Notes under the pieces: model-generated | What the model was told of the DNA's origin: nothing | The model's database searches: none | The model's input: only the letters and a program-made list of their open reading frames with translations | Translations under genes and position numbers: made by a program | Shown here: in pieces, positions 1 to 11,053 of the stretch | Layout: the number at the start of each line of letters is the position of its first letter | Position numbering within the stretch: position 1 is the first letter of the stretch | Origin: Spraguea lophii | Taxonomy: Eukaryota > Microsporidia > Spragueidae | Reading direction: 5' to 3' | NCBI GenBank assembly: GCA_001887945.1 | Contig: LDOQ01000320.1 | Location: forward strand, 62,001-126,000 | Length of the DNA: 64,000 nucleotides

Positions 1-335
1 TTATTAATATTATTTCACCTAATGATAGACATAAACAACAATTTAATTAAAGAACTTATCAATTACGACAATAATATTATATAATTCCATGAATGTAACA
101 AATATAGAGATATGTTTATAACATGCCGATAAGATATTGGATCCATAAAATGATGAATATTTTTAATTTTGAACAGAAAAGGAAATTAAAGAAGCTATAA
201 AAAATATTTTTTTCCTTAATTTAAATTTAAAGACCTTTTTAGTTATTACAACGGTGTTGCCCACGATAAATATATTATAAAATACGAAAATAAAAATAAT
301 ACAACAGTAAACTTTTAATATCCTTATTCATTTTT
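1..335. other. Gene-free AT-rich segment
   Basis: No open frame longer than a few dozen codons and no start-site CCC/GGG signal. It lies 3' of the reverse-strand gene that ends at 336. I see nothing further in it. Confidence 0.5.
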
Positions 336-1262
336 TTAATTTCCATAAAATGATAAAGTTTCCGCTATAGCATCATTCATAATACATACGTTTTCTTGAG
401 TTAAATTATCATTACCATGATCAAAGTTTATAGTAATATGAAAATCCTTATCTTTTCCTATCAATCCTTCATCTGCTATAAAACTTGTACAGTCAATAAC
501 AATAGCTTTCCCACATAGTTTTATATTCGAAATATCAACTGATTTACCATCTGTTTTAGATGCAAATTCATTTAGAATTTGTTCTTTTGAACTATCCGGT
601 ATATCCGTTTTATCAAAAAATGCAATATGAGGATATCGGGAATTCACTCTTCTTTTGCCCGTTTTTTTTCTGTAAATTCTTGCTGCCGTTCTTATTACCC
701 AATAGAGAAAAGAGTCGGGAGATAGTTTTTTTGAACAAACTTCATGAGGAAGTTTTGCTAATGATATAAAATTTATCCTTGGTGTATGATCCATTATAGT
801 TTGAGGTAAATAATATCCTTTACTTTCTATAGCATATTTTACATTCATATATATATTTTCCAGTTCACTTAAACAGTTGTCTTCCATTTCATATATTCTA
901 GCTACTAGAACATTTAATGTTAAACCATGATTATTACTTATTTCCACATACAAATCCCTATCATTTCTTTCTCTCGCCACTGTCTTATAGTTATAAAAGT
1001 TTATATTAAATTTTGTAGTTCTAAGCTTTTGCTCTACATAATACCTACTGTAGGCATTAATATCATAAGTTATATAAAACATTTTAACATAGGGTAACCT
1101 AGGATTTAAACCGACAAAGTGATCATTAGTATTTTGTAAGCATTGTAAAAATTGACCTGAAGTAACACCAAAGATACCATGTTCGATAAACGTTGCAACA
1201 ATTAAACCAATATTCATAATAAAAAAAATTTTATTGGTATTTATTTTTATGAAATTTACCAT
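336..1262 (-). CDS. Unknown secreted protein with two His-x-Thr/Ala strand motifs
   Basis: I do not recognise this 308-aa protein. A hydrophobic stretch near the N-terminus looks like a signal peptide. It would be most compact if translation began at Met16 (base 1217), where the sequence reads MNIGLIVATF. The rest is a globular protein of mixed charge without low-complexity tracts, unlike the core genes nearby. Two His-centred strands, YPHIAFF (about residue 211) and DFHITINF (about residue 273), are spaced roughly as the paired H-x-[ST] motifs of 2H phosphoesterases. The first has Ala where Ser or Thr is expected, so this is only a hint. No CCC signal precedes either possible start. A secreted, host-exposed protein is an inference. 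The gene itself is well supported by its length and balanced composition. Confidence 0.75.
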   Translation of the reverse strand: MVNFIKINTNKIFFIMNIGLIVATFIEHGIFGVTSGQFLQCLQNTNDHFVGLNPRLPYVKMFYITYDINAYSRYYVEQKLRTTKFNINFYNYKTVARERNDRDLYVEISNNHGLTLNVLVARIYEMEDNCLSELENIYMNVKYAIESKGYYLPQTIMDHTPRINFISLAKLPHEVCSKKLSPDSFLYWVIRTAARIYRKKTGKRRVNSRYPHIAFFDKTDIPDSSKEQILNEFASKTDGKSVDISNIKLCGKAIVIDCTSFIADEGLIGKDKDFHITINFDHGNDNLTQENVCIMNDAIAETLSFYGN

Positions 1263-2521
1263 AAACAGATATTTGAATATGACAGCAAAATAATATATAA
1301 AAATAAATGTTACAATATTTTTATATATTATTTTGTTAATATGTTATAATTTCGATTTTTATAAAATAAATTTTGTTTTGTAATTTATTTTTGAAATGAC
1401 ATTATAGATATTTTAAAAATAAAAAGTTTTATATAAGACTATAATACATTATATCTTAAATTAATAGATAGAAAAATAATCGTTATTATTTTATGTCATT
1501 GTTTTTCTAACTAAAAAAATGACATTTTGACACTATGAAAGAGATTACTCCTTCATAAAACTATTAATAATAATTTATAAGAGAGAGATATCTATAGTTA
1601 GAAATTTGTTATATACAAAAATATTAATGTTATGAAGAACAGAAAAATATATATGAGTACAGACGATATATCATTAAATTAGAATAAAAATTATATTGGA
1701 TGTTAAGAATCAAAAGATTCAATATTAATATTTTACTAATCTGTATTATAAGATACAATAAAAATCTTCAAAAAACTAAGATCGCATCTATCATATAAAA
1801 ATATAACATTTTATCAAATAAGATAAAATAAGAGCAATGTACTTACAACCTATAATGATAGGTTTAATAATATAATATCTTCATACAATATAATATATAA
1901 ATAAAGGACTTCGCCGTATTCTAATAAAACAAAAAAAAATATTCATACAGAAATATGATATAACCACTCACTAAATTTCTACAAATAAATATTCATTCCT
2001 TAATAAACTCAATAAATAACGTACTTATAAAAGATCCAATATTTTTATATTGTAAGATTAAATATTCAAAGAAAATACAGTTAAACAAATAAATACAATA
2101 TTTTTAAACAATATAATTTAAAAGAGTACATAAAGCTAATCATAAGAGTAACGTATTTGTTATTCAACCTATATAACAATAATCTTCTAAATTATAAATA
2201 TTTTATTCAAAAAATACATTTTATTTATTTTCCACAAGAGAAATAGAAAACCAACCACTCAATTATTATTAAGATCTTGTAAAATTCCATATAATTTTTA
2301 TTCTAATAAAAATTTTACACAACATAAATATTACTCTTATAATTAATCAATAAAAATATATATATCATAGAATAAATAAACTAATAGATATATACTAATT
2401 GATAAATATTCCTTCTATATCGTAATTATACAATAATAATTAATATCCTATAATCTAATTACAATTATTATTACATTATTTCAATTACAACCATTAATTC
2501 TAAAATCTAAAATTATAATTA
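1263..2521. other. Long AT-rich intergenic region
   Basis: About 1.26 kb without a credible coding frame on either strand. It consists of A/T-rich sequence with short runs and a recurring ATGACATT word near 1394 and 1518. I cannot link it to the transposon remnants seen elsewhere in the window. Confidence 0.5.
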
Positions 2522-2893
2522 TTATTGTATAACTACAATATAACATGAACATGAATTACAATATACTATACCCATACCATCATCATAAGTATCACCACAT
2601 CTACATATTACATTATTATTATTTTTAACAATATCATATGGTTTAGAATAAAACCCTATCTTATTCTTCCAATTGGTATAATATTCTTTTAATTTAATAA
2701 AATCTATAGAATTACAGTTATTTATATCATATTTTTTATTATTATTTATATCATTGATATATTCATTATTATTTCTAATTCTATCGGGATGTATTTTCAT
2801 TATTATATTTTTATATTTCGATTCTATTTCTTTATCAGTACTATTTATATCTATGTTTAAAAATAAACATAATTCTATTTGCGATAGAAACAT
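2522..2893 (-). CDS. DPH4: DPH4-like J-domain protein with CSL zinc finger
   Basis: A 123-aa protein that starts with a J-domain, with the diagnostic HPD at about residues 36-38, and ends in a compact CSL-type zinc finger (CRCG near residue 96, then CNSCSC near 112-117). This two-part order is that of DPH4 (Jjj3/DNAJC24), the J-protein that assists Fe-S-dependent DPH1-DPH2 in the first step of diphthamide synthesis on eEF2. An Asn-rich linker replaces part of J-domain helix III, so helix boundaries are hard to place. The start is set by a CCC one base before the ATG. Assignment to DPH4 rather than another small J-protein rests on the zinc finger. The cytosolic role is family knowledge. Confidence 0.82.
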   Translation of the reverse strand: MFLSQIELCLFLNIDINSTDKEIESKYKNIIMKIHPDRIRNNNEYINDINNNKKYDINNCNSIDFIKLKEYYTNWKNKIGFYSKPYDIVKNNNNVICRCGDTYDDGMGIVYCNSCSCYIVVIQ

Positions 2894-2894
2894 A

Positions 2895-2897
2895 GGG
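2895..2897 (-). promoter_or_regulatory. CCC start-site signal of DPH4-like gene
   Basis: GGG on the plus strand, read as CCC T ATG on the gene strand. It matches the microsporidian start-proximal motif and fixes the start at 2893. Confidence 0.75.
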
Positions 2898-2998
2898 TAA
2901 AATAAAATAAATAATATGATAATAATAATGAATAATAAAGATAATGAATAGTAGAGAGTGCTATAAAATAATATTTATTATAATTATAATTATAATTA

Positions 2999-5900
2999 TC
3001 ATATTTCTTTAATATTATCTATACCATAGAATATACTGGTAATACTCTTCTTAGGTATAAACCTAGGTATTACAACATTAATAGTATTACATTTCTTTGT
3101 AAACTCTGGTAATATAAGTCTAGGTTTTTCTAAATTTATATTATTTTTACTTAAAGTATAAATATTATCTTTACTTTGTATATTTTCATTATCTATTACT
3201 TTATATTCTCGTATTATTCTTATATCCTTTATATTTTCCAATATTATATTTATTTGTTTTTTATTCAAAATTAAATTATCTTCTAAATATTTTATAGATT
3301 CTTCATTTATTGTTTTACGTGTATTTTTTCCATTTAATATTTTATTAGAAGAATACACAGAATTAATTAATAATACTATATCTTTTATATATTTTATTAT
3401 TTCTATATTATTATATTTTATACTTCTACACATATCTTCTATTTTATTGATATTATAATTTATTTTTTTACTGAAATCTAAATCTAGATTTAGATTGTGT
3501 TTCTTAAAGAAGAAAGTATATTTATTATTATTATTCGTATCTGTATATGATTTATTGTCTTTATATTCTTTATCTGTATTATTATTAATATTATTTATTA
3601 TTCTATTAAATATAAATACATTAATATATTTAAGTATATAATTTATTATATAATCTCTATATTCAGTATCTATATAATATAAATCTATAATATTTATATA
3701 ATTGATTATTTTATTCGTTAATATTTCTATATTATCGTATAATAATGATTTTAATATATTTTTTTTAAAATTATCATATTCTAATATCAATGGAATATAT
3801 TTCTTTATGTTAGATATAATATATGATGTTATCATAACAGTTAATATATTTATTAGGTTATCTAATTTATAAGATATATCTTCTATATCTTTCATAGAGA
3901 GAATATTATTAGTTGTATGATTATAATTGTTATTATTGTTAGAATGATTGTAATTGTTATTATCTTCTGTGTTTATTTTATTATCCATTTCATCTATATA
4001 TTTATTAAAACTATAATCTCTTCCATATTCATTGCTTATATCATATGAATATTCATTATCTTTTTCTTCTTTAAGTTTACTATATTTTCTATAATTGATG
4101 ATTTTTTTAATTTCTAACGTATTTACTAAAATAAATGCTATTTTTTCTATATTATTTTCTATTCTTACTATTCTTCCTTCTAATTGTGATATGAATATAT
4201 TAAATAATTCTATTTCTTTTCTATTATTTCTTAATCTGATAATTATATTATAAGCTATGTAAGATAGACTGTATATTTCATCTTTTGGGAAAATATTACT
4301 GAATGGCAGTGTAGTGTGAGATGGATTGATATTACTATCTATTTTATTTTTATTATTAATTTTTATATTCTTATAATTATCAAATAATGTAGATTCATTA
4401 ATATATAATTCTATTAAACAACTGAATATATCATAATGTGAAGATATTGGTAGACCAGCGTAATTAGCAAACATATTATTATCTTGTATTTCTTTCTTTT
4501 CATCATCTTTTACTTGTGATTCCAAATGTTTTATTTTATTTTGTAATTCTGAAATTATTTTATCCGTATCATTATTTTTTATCTTTTTCAATTCTTCTGT
4601 TTGTATTTTATATTTTGTTTCTATGGTTTTACAATTCTTACAACAATCATCTTTATGGATTTTATCATCCAAGCAGGTATTACATGTTTTTTTGTTATTA
4701 ATATCAATTATACTACTAAAACTACTACCACTTTCCAAATCATTCTGTATTGTAGTTTCATTCAAAAAATCTTCTATTATTTTTATTTTATCTTCTAAAT
4801 ATTTTATTTTATTTTTATTATTATTATCTGACTTTAATCCTTTGAGGTCTTCCTTTATTGTTTCCACCATAACTTTTAATTCTTGATTAGTTTTATTTTT
4901 TAATGCACCAATAGATAATTTATTTAATTCACTTATCATTTTACTATGATGTGTCATTGGTTCATCTTTTTCCATCTTTATTTCTGTGGTTGGTTTTTGT
5001 ATCAATTCATTTTCTATTTGATTATTATATTCAGAAGATATATTACATTCATCATCGTTAATAAAACATATTTTTTTATTTTCTTCGTTTAGTTTATTTT
5101 TTATATTTAAATTTTCTGTACTTATATTTTTATTAATTTCTTCTTTTATTTTTGTTTCTTCATTACTCTGTACATTTTCTGTAACAATTTCAATATCACC
5201 CTTTTCTAATTCTGGACTATTAAAACTATCACAAAGCTCTAATAAATATCTACAATACCTATTAATCATATACTTACTATAATTATAGTTATATAAATAT
5301 AATCTTATCGCAGCATTTATTTTATCTCTACATCTATTTACTCTTATTTTAAATGATTGATATTTCAATATCGAGGATATAATATTGTTTGATCTAGCTA
5401 CTTTTATTTTTAAAATATAACATTTAACAGCAGATGATATTATATCAGTGGATATACTTAATTTCTTCTTAAATAAATAACTCTTAAGAGTAGACGATAG
5501 TATATTTTTACTATTATTATAGTTAATATAATATCTTTTGATATAATTACCAATAATATTTCTATTCTTTATTCTATCATTTAAATACAATCTAATACTT
5601 TCACTTATTATTCTTTTATTTCTAAATATCAATTCTTTATAATCTTCTAATATTTTTAAACTATTATTTTTCAAAAAAACTTTTGTTTTACCTATTTTCA
5701 TATCTATATGCTTTGTTAATATTTCTAAAGAATCAGAACAATTATCTTTAAAATAATTATCCATAATATATTTAATACTATCACTATATCTATTTTTAAA
5801 CATATCTATTTCTATATCATAGAAATATCCATTTTTAGATGTTTCTATTACACTAACTATACCCGTAGTCATTAATTGATTCTTTACTAATTCTTTATTA

Positions 5901-8095
5901 TAACTAAATATTTTTAAATTATTAGGTTTGATTGAACGAATATAATATACTTTAGATTGTAATATAAAAGAGAATAGAGAATTTAGAGAATCTTTAAATG
6001 ATGATAATATTGTTTTATGACCAGGCTTTCTATTTTTTATATCTTTAAATATCACATCTATACTGTCTTTATCTCTATTTTTTATTAAAAAATTATCTAA
6101 GCTATATTTTATTGTCCCTGCGTAATGTTTTAGGTGTAAATAAAAATTATCAATTTCTAAAGGATTATTTGTACTTTTATATGAAGAATTATTGTTGTTA
6201 GATGATACATTACTACTATTATTAGATACATTACTACTGCTAATATTACTATTGCCATACCCTTTAAATAAACCTACAAGAGATTGATTACTCTTATTAA
6301 AGTTATTAATTTTTACAAATAAATTTTCTACTTTACCATTAAGCCTACATTCTTCATCAACCAAATCTACAATACCACATTTATTTTCTATTAAAGATAG
6401 CGCATTTGAATAAATAATACCTGTATTAGAGCCATTACTACTATTACCCTCACTGTATCCATTTAAATCTATATCTATACCTTCATCCTTATACTTCTGC
6501 AATTGTCTTCCAAATAAATCCTTTATGAATTCATTTTGTATTTTCTCATTTGCCCAATTAATACAAAACTGTTCTATATCATTGTTTTTATTATCTTCAA
6601 AACCATATATATCTACTAATGATATGGTATATATATTTTCATTATCAGATATATCAGAGATTGAATTTCCATCTAAATTATCATCTGGTGTTAATTTAGA
6701 ATTAATATTATCTATTATATGATTAAATAAACCATTATATAGATTTTTACTTATACTTTCTATTTTTTCTTCTATTTTATTTTTATCATTATGCTTGGTT
6801 ATTATTTCTCTACTGATTACAAGCTTATCTATTAACAAAGACTCTACAAAACTATTAGCATCAGAATATTTTAATACTGATGATATAAATTCTATTTCCT
6901 CATTTATTTTGATAGTAAAAGTAATATTACTATTTGATTGACCTGTATTTTCTAAAACTTTAATGTTACCTAGATATAATATACATTTAATAACATTAAA
7001 CACATATTCTATATCCATATTTAATTTCTCCAGTGCAGTTTCTACTTCTTTAAAATTATCTATACAATATTGTTTGTTAAATAATACTTCTTCTGTATTA
7101 TCATCAAAAGAAATAAATCTATTATCTGAAATATTTATACCATAATACATTGTTGTATAATAAAAAATATGATAATTAAATTCATTTATATTTTGATGTG
7201 TTACTCTTGATTTTTCTAAAAGATAGGTTTCTATTTTTAATCCTGTTATATTATAATCACTATAAGATTTATTGTTATTATTCTTTTTATAGAATATTTT
7301 TATAAGTTTACCAAATCTTGATGAATTATCATTTAAAGTTGTTTTTGCATTACCAAATGCTTCCAAGATAGGATGTATATTTTCTATGCAGATATTTAAA
7401 TTATTAGTATAATTAATATCAATGTTATTATCTTCAGAATTATTAGAATTGGTTGTTTCATTAGATTTGTTATAACTCAATAAATAATCCATAGCTATTT
7501 TTGTATTAACAGTCTTACCACTACCACTCTCTCCAGTTATTATAACTACCTGATTTTTATATAATTCTATTGATGATATAATATCTTTAAACATCTCGTA
7601 TATATAATTATATCCTGTATTCGTATATGTTGTAGGTGGATTATAAAAAATATCATTATTTTGTAAACCTGTTTCTGTATTTATATCTTTCTTATTTATG
7701 CTATCAGTTTGTTTGTTTATGTTAGATGATATACTTGCATTAACAACATGACCGTCATTAAAATATGTATAAGGATTTAATGTTATTATCATTGGTCCAA
7801 CATATGTATGTGTAATATTTCTATTATATCTATATTCTAAATGTTGAAGAATATTTTCTATACTAAGTTCTTTTAACAGACATAGATCATTTATGTTATT
7901 TATATCACTTTCATAATTTATGCTACTTTCAGGAATTTGAAGAGATTTGTTATCTTCTATAAACTTATTATCAGTAGATATATTATTTCTATTACTATCG
8001 TCTTCTAATATAGAATCTTCTTTTAGAATATTATTTTTAGATTCTTTACAAGTTTTATATTTTGTCTTTTTTGTTTTCATATGGATATTTTCCAT
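2999..8095 (-). CDS. Myosin heavy chain, class V-like
   Basis: A 1698-aa actin motor that probably moves secretory cargo. The motor domain (about residues 70-800) shows the P-loop GESGSGKT (about 189-196, Ser in place of the usual Ala), switch I NSSRFGK (about 257) and switch II DIYGFE (about 496). The neck (about 830-960) has repeated basic, hydrophobic segments that look like degenerate IQ motifs for light chains. A predicted coiled-coil follows, then a large all-helical tail (about 1210-1570) containing IAFILVNTLEIKKII. That segment resembles the 'FWLSN-xE-L' core of a DIL (Dilute) globular tail and is why I favour class V over class II. A cysteine cluster (CNTC ... CCKNC, about 1133-1150) sits inside the coiled-coil. 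Asn/Ser-rich loops expand the motor. There is no CCC signal. Alternative start: Met6. Confidence 0.9.
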   Translation of the reverse strand: MENIHMKTKKTKYKTCKESKNNILKEDSILEDDSNRNNISTDNKFIEDNKSLQIPESSINYESDINNINDLCLLKELSIENILQHLEYRYNRNITHTYVGPMIITLNPYTYFNDGHVVNASISSNINKQTDSINKKDINTETGLQNNDIFYNPPTTYTNTGYNYIYEMFKDIISSIELYKNQVVIITGESGSGKTVNTKIAMDYLLSYNKSNETTNSNNSEDNNIDINYTNNLNICIENIHPILEAFGNAKTTLNDNSSRFGKLIKIFYKKNNNNKSYSDYNITGLKIETYLLEKSRVTHQNINEFNYHIFYYTTMYYGINISDNRFISFDDNTEEVLFNKQYCIDNFKEVETALEKLNMDIEYVFNVIKCILYLGNIKVLENTGQSNSNITFTIKINEEIEFISSVLKYSDANSFVESLLIDKLVISREIITKHNDKNKIEEKIESISKNLYNGLFNHIIDNINSKLTPDDNLDGNSISDISDNENIYTISLVDIYGFEDNKNNDIEQFCINWANEKIQNEFIKDLFGRQLQKYKDEGIDIDLNGYSEGNSSNGSNTGIIYSNALSLIENKCGIVDLVDEECRLNGKVENLFVKINNFNKSNQSLVGLFKGYGNSNISSSNVSNNSSNVSSNNNNSSYKSTNNPLEIDNFYLHLKHYAGTIKYSLDNFLIKNRDKDSIDVIFKDIKNRKPGHKTILSSFKDSLNSLFSFILQSKVYYIRSIKPNNLKIFSYNKELVKNQLMTTGIVSVIETSKNGYFYDIEIDMFKNRYSDSIKYIMDNYFKDNCSDSLEILTKHIDMKIGKTKVFLKNNSLKILEDYKELIFRNKRIISESIRLYLNDRIKNRNIIGNYIKRYYINYNNSKNILSSTLKSYLFKKKLSISTDIISSAVKCYILKIKVARSNNIISSILKYQSFKIRVNRCRDKINAAIRLYLYNYNYSKYMINRYCRYLLELCDSFNSPELEKGDIEIVTENVQSNEETKIKEEINKNISTENLNIKNKLNEENKKICFINDDECNISSEYNNQIENELIQKPTTEIKMEKDEPMTHHSKMISELNKLSIGALKNKTNQELKVMVETIKEDLKGLKSDNNNKNKIKYLEDKIKIIEDFLNETTIQNDLESGSSFSSIIDINNKKTCNTCLDDKIHKDDCCKNCKTIETKYKIQTEELKKIKNNDTDKIISELQNKIKHLESQVKDDEKKEIQDNNMFANYAGLPISSHYDIFSCLIELYINESTLFDNYKNIKINNKNKIDSNINPSHTTLPFSNIFPKDEIYSLSYIAYNIIIRLRNNRKEIELFNIFISQLEGRIVRIENNIEKIAFILVNTLEIKKIINYRKYSKLKEEKDNEYSYDISNEYGRDYSFNKYIDEMDNKINTEDNNNYNHSNNNNNYNHTTNNILSMKDIEDISYKLDNLINILTVMITSYIISNIKKYIPLILEYDNFKKNILKSLLYDNIEILTNKIINYINIIDLYYIDTEYRDYIINYILKYINVFIFNRIINNINNNTDKEYKDNKSYTDTNNNNKYTFFFKKHNLNLDLDFSKKINYNINKIEDMCRSIKYNNIEIIKYIKDIVLLINSVYSSNKILNGKNTRKTINEESIKYLEDNLILNKKQINIILENIKDIRIIREYKVIDNENIQSKDNIYTLSKNNINLEKPRLILPEFTKKCNTINVVIPRFIPKKSITSIFYGIDNIKEI

Positions 8096-9139
8096 TTTAT
8101 TTTTTTAGTAAATAAATTGATAAAAAATCATTGTTTGAAAATAGAACAAATAATTTGTTTTTTTAAAAATAAAAAATGATATTTTAATGTTTTAGTTATA
8201 AAATATAGAATTTTAAATGTTTTATATTTTTTATCGATAGATCAATAATTATTATACAGTATATTTAGATAAGATAGATTTATAAATATACATACATATA
8301 ACAATATCATAGAAATATATTTATATTTCTATAATTGATAAAAATTTCTATAAAGATAATTTATTTTATGGTAAAATCAATAATAAATATTATATTTATC
8401 TTTTACATATTTTTTTATTATAAATTATTTAATGGATTGTTTTTTATATTTATTTCTATTTTTAAGATATTTTCTTTATTATGAATTTGTATCTGATGTA
8501 CTCCAATATTAGAATCATCCCAATAAGATTTCTATCGAAAGCTGACAGAGGTTATTTACCATAATGGTTATATATTTTATTGTTACCATAACCAAATTTC
8601 TTATTATTATTAAATTCATTATAAGTAGTTTGTGTTAAAATACCATAACTTTTATTAAATTATATTCTTAGATATTTTAAAGGTGCTTGTTTTTAATTGA
8701 TAATAAATTACTTTTTATAAAAATATATTTAATGTTCTAAAACTCCTATATAAAGAAGTAATGGCCATAAATGGTTGCCATTTGTTAATATAAACACATT
8801 AATAAATTTAATTGCATTTTATATCAGTTTATTCACAATAATACCTTTATTGTAACTTTAATATGGTTAGTCTTTATCGTTCTTGTATTTTTTTGAAGAT
8901 TTGATTAAATGAGACAATTACATATATAGTTATTCTATTATATCCTATAGTCATTTGAACGCTTATTCTTTCTAAATACTAATAATTTCAAAATTTTTTA
9001 TTAAAATCTATATCCATTCAGTATGTTTTAAACATAATTATTTGACAGAGGAGTAGGTTGGCTGGAAATAAATTGGTGTTTCAAATTTTTTATGTTGTTG
9101 ATATGTGAAGATTCAGTAACATAGGATTACTTATACCTT
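8096..9139. other. Gene-free region upstream of myosin
   Basis: No credible ORF. The reverse strand between about 8470 and 8700 can be read for short stretches between stops, so it may be a decayed coding sequence, but I could not assign a family. A small imperfect palindrome, ATGGCCATAAATGGTTGCCAT, lies near 8761. Confidence 0.4.
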
Positions 9140-9400
9140 ATATCACAGTCCTGTTACTAAATTAAAATAGTGTTTAGCTAATGTAATTGCAATCACTGTA
9201 TTGAGTTATAACTCGCCAATATTATGCTAAGAAAGAAGTTTAGGTTCTCTAAGAAGCTGTATCTGAGTAATAATGTATATAATACGCAAATTACCAACAC
9301 TTTGGGCATGAGGTAAGATGAGATTAATGCATATCTTTAGCGACGCTAATTAATATAAGTTTAAATGTACTTAAAGAACCAAAGGTCATGAACCACGATA
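9140..9400 (-). repeat. Dispersed repeat, copy 1
   Basis: The reverse complement matches the repeat seen best at 30730-31020. Shared blocks, in the repeat's orientation, are ATATGCATTAATCTCATCTT, then GTGTTGG near a GCG, then GCATAATATTGGC and ATACAGTGATTGCAATTACA. This copy is AT-shifted relative to the GC-rich copy. It has no ORF. Confidence 0.7.
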
Positions 9401-9966
9401 AGTCAAAACCATCCAAGAAACTCCGATAAATAAAAATTTATTAAAAATAGACTAGTACTTTATAATTGCTATAATATATAATTATTTACATACTTGATAG
9501 CTTATAATAACTATTAAATTAAATATATTAATTTATTTTATTAAAATTATATAAACAATATATTTTATATAATTCACCAATGAAAATAAATCAAGATTCT
9601 TCGATTCCAATCAATATTTTCAAGGTTATAATTCTTTTAAAAAAAAATATAAATCAAAATCCACCAAATACATTCAATAATTTTTTTATTGTATAATAAT
9701 TACATTTAACGAAATTATAAAAAACAACCACAAACTATAGCTTAACAAATAATGATAATCTATAAAAAGTTTAACATTTACTTATTTCCCTTAAAAAGTA
9801 TCTATAAAACAATTTACTTCTTTAAACAAATAAATATAAAATTATTTTATATTGCTATCATAAATATATCAATATAATACATTATTTTTACAACCAATAT
9901 CACTTAACTAAATTTGACCAAAAAGGTAAAAAAATTAAATAAAAATTCTTAAATTTTTTAATCGTA
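9401..9966. other. Gene-free AT-rich segment
   Basis: About 570 bp between a dispersed repeat and a microgene. It is AT-rich with no ORF or recognisable signal on either strand. Confidence 0.4.
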
Positions 9967-10125
9967 ATGTTTATGGTTGTCTGTGGAATATTATCAACGA
10001 TTGTGATGATTTATGGTGGAGTTTTTCATTATATGCGTAGTAAAGAAAATTATGAAGATGATGAACTTTGGTTTAGGAAAAACAATGATCATGAACGATG
10101 TGTAAGTGATAGTAAAAATGAATAA
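9967..10125 (+). CDS. Small single-pass membrane protein (52 aa)
   Basis: This short frame encodes 52 residues. It begins with a hydrophobic segment, MVVCGILSTIVMIYGGVF (about residues 3-20), followed by a soluble tail rich in Asp, Glu, Asn and Arg. Its base composition is clearly less AT-rich than the flanks, which is unusual for chance frames here. The layout (one N-terminal membrane anchor, charged cytosolic tail) suits a small ER or Golgi accessory subunit or a secreted peptide. I do not recognise a family. No CCC signal lies within 20 bp. It is a probable gene, not a certain one. Confidence 0.5.
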   Translation: MFMVVCGILSTIVMIYGGVFHYMRSKENYEDDELWFRKNNDHERCVSDSKNE

Positions 10126-10304
10126 ATTCATGGATATTTAACTTTTTAATAAAATGAAATTCTTTAAAATAAGATTTTTATAAATAATAAAAAAACTTTA
10201 CTACCAAAATCTTATATTAATTTCAATTATATTTTTACTTAAATATAGTTTTATATTTTAATTGTAGTTAAACCACTCGAACCAATCAAACACCAAAACT
10301 AATA

Positions 10305-10395
10305 AAACTATGATCTCTTTTAAAGTAAATATTAAACTCATACTAACTAATTTCACTACATATATGCATTAATCTCATCTTACCTTCACTAATAA
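10305..10395 (+). repeat. Dispersed repeat, copy 2 (partial)
   Basis: It contains ATATATGCATTAATCTCATC followed by TTACCT, preceded by ACTAATTTCACTAC. This matches the central block of the copies at 9140-9400 (reverse strand) and 30730-31020. Only about 90 bp is alignable. Confidence 0.65.
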
Positions 10396-10507
10396 AAAAC
10401 TCTTAATTCATAATTTTAATAAAAAAATTATAAATAAAATATTACAAATATTTATTTATTTCTTTATTTCTTTTATTTCACTTATATTCCCATTGCTACA
10501 CACTCAT
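10396..10507. other. Short spacer 3' of Sec61 gamma
   Basis: AT-rich spacer between repeat copy 2 and the stop codon of the reverse-strand SEC61 gamma gene. No signal seen. Confidence 0.3.
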
Positions 10508-10744
10508 TTACTTATTCACTATAACATTATTTATCAATATATGTATAAATTTTATACTATATCCTAAAAATCCCAAAGCACCAATACCAATAACATGAGA
10601 TCTCAATAAATTCCAATATTCTTTAGAACTAGGTTTAACACAATTGCTTAGAAATTGTTTGCTAGAATAGAAATAATAAAATATATCAGAAGAAGCATTA
10701 TACTTAGAGGATTTCGATTTTAAAGATTTAACACTCTGAGACAT
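10508..10744 (-). CDS. SSS1: Protein translocase subunit Sec61 gamma (SSS1)
   Basis: A 78-aa tail-anchored subunit of the Sec61 translocon, which carries nascent secretory proteins into the ER. The conserved amphipathic helix and cytosolic segment (FLSNCVKPSSKEYWNLLRSH) lead into one membrane helix, and the protein ends in FIHILINNVIVNK. This corresponds to the family signature in which the helix ends '-K-IHIPINN-I-V'. Length agrees with the family (about 65-80 aa). The N-terminal 25 residues are Ser/Lys-rich and variable. A CCC four bases before the ATG fixes the start. The identification is firm despite the small size. Confidence 0.95.
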   Translation of the reverse strand: MSQSVKSLKSKSSKYNASSDIFYYFYSSKQFLSNCVKPSSKEYWNLLRSHVIGIGALGFLGYSIKFIHILINNVIVNK

Positions 10745-11053
10745 TTAAGGGTAAAATAAAAAAATATTAAAAAAATTAAATTAATTTAATTTTAATTTAA
10801 ATGATATTATACAATGATATTTCAAATGATATCTCAATAATATTTTGATATTATAATATTACAATGGTACTTTAGTAATGCTGTAATAGTATTTTAATAA
10901 CACTGTAATAATATTATTTTCTATTTCACATAGCGTTACAGAATTTAAAAGAAATATAATTCTAATATTAATTTTTAAATAACATATAAAAGTAAATCTT
11001 AAAGTAAATAAACACCGTATAGAAATATGTAATATTAAAAATAAATATTATAA
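10745..11053. other. Spacer between ELP2 and SSS1
   Basis: About 310 bp of AT-rich sequence with loosely repeated words such as ATAATATT and CTGTAATA near 10840-10920. No ORF. Confidence 0.4.
10749..10751 (-). promoter_or_regulatory. CCC start-site signal of SSS1
   Basis: Read on the gene strand as CCCTTAA ATG. It defines the start at 10744. Confidence 0.75.

Noticed and set aside
4516..4886. Overlapping forward frames opposite the myosin gene
   Set aside because: They are antisense shadows of Asn/Ile/Lys-rich coding sequence, Phe/Tyr/Ile-rich, without start signals.
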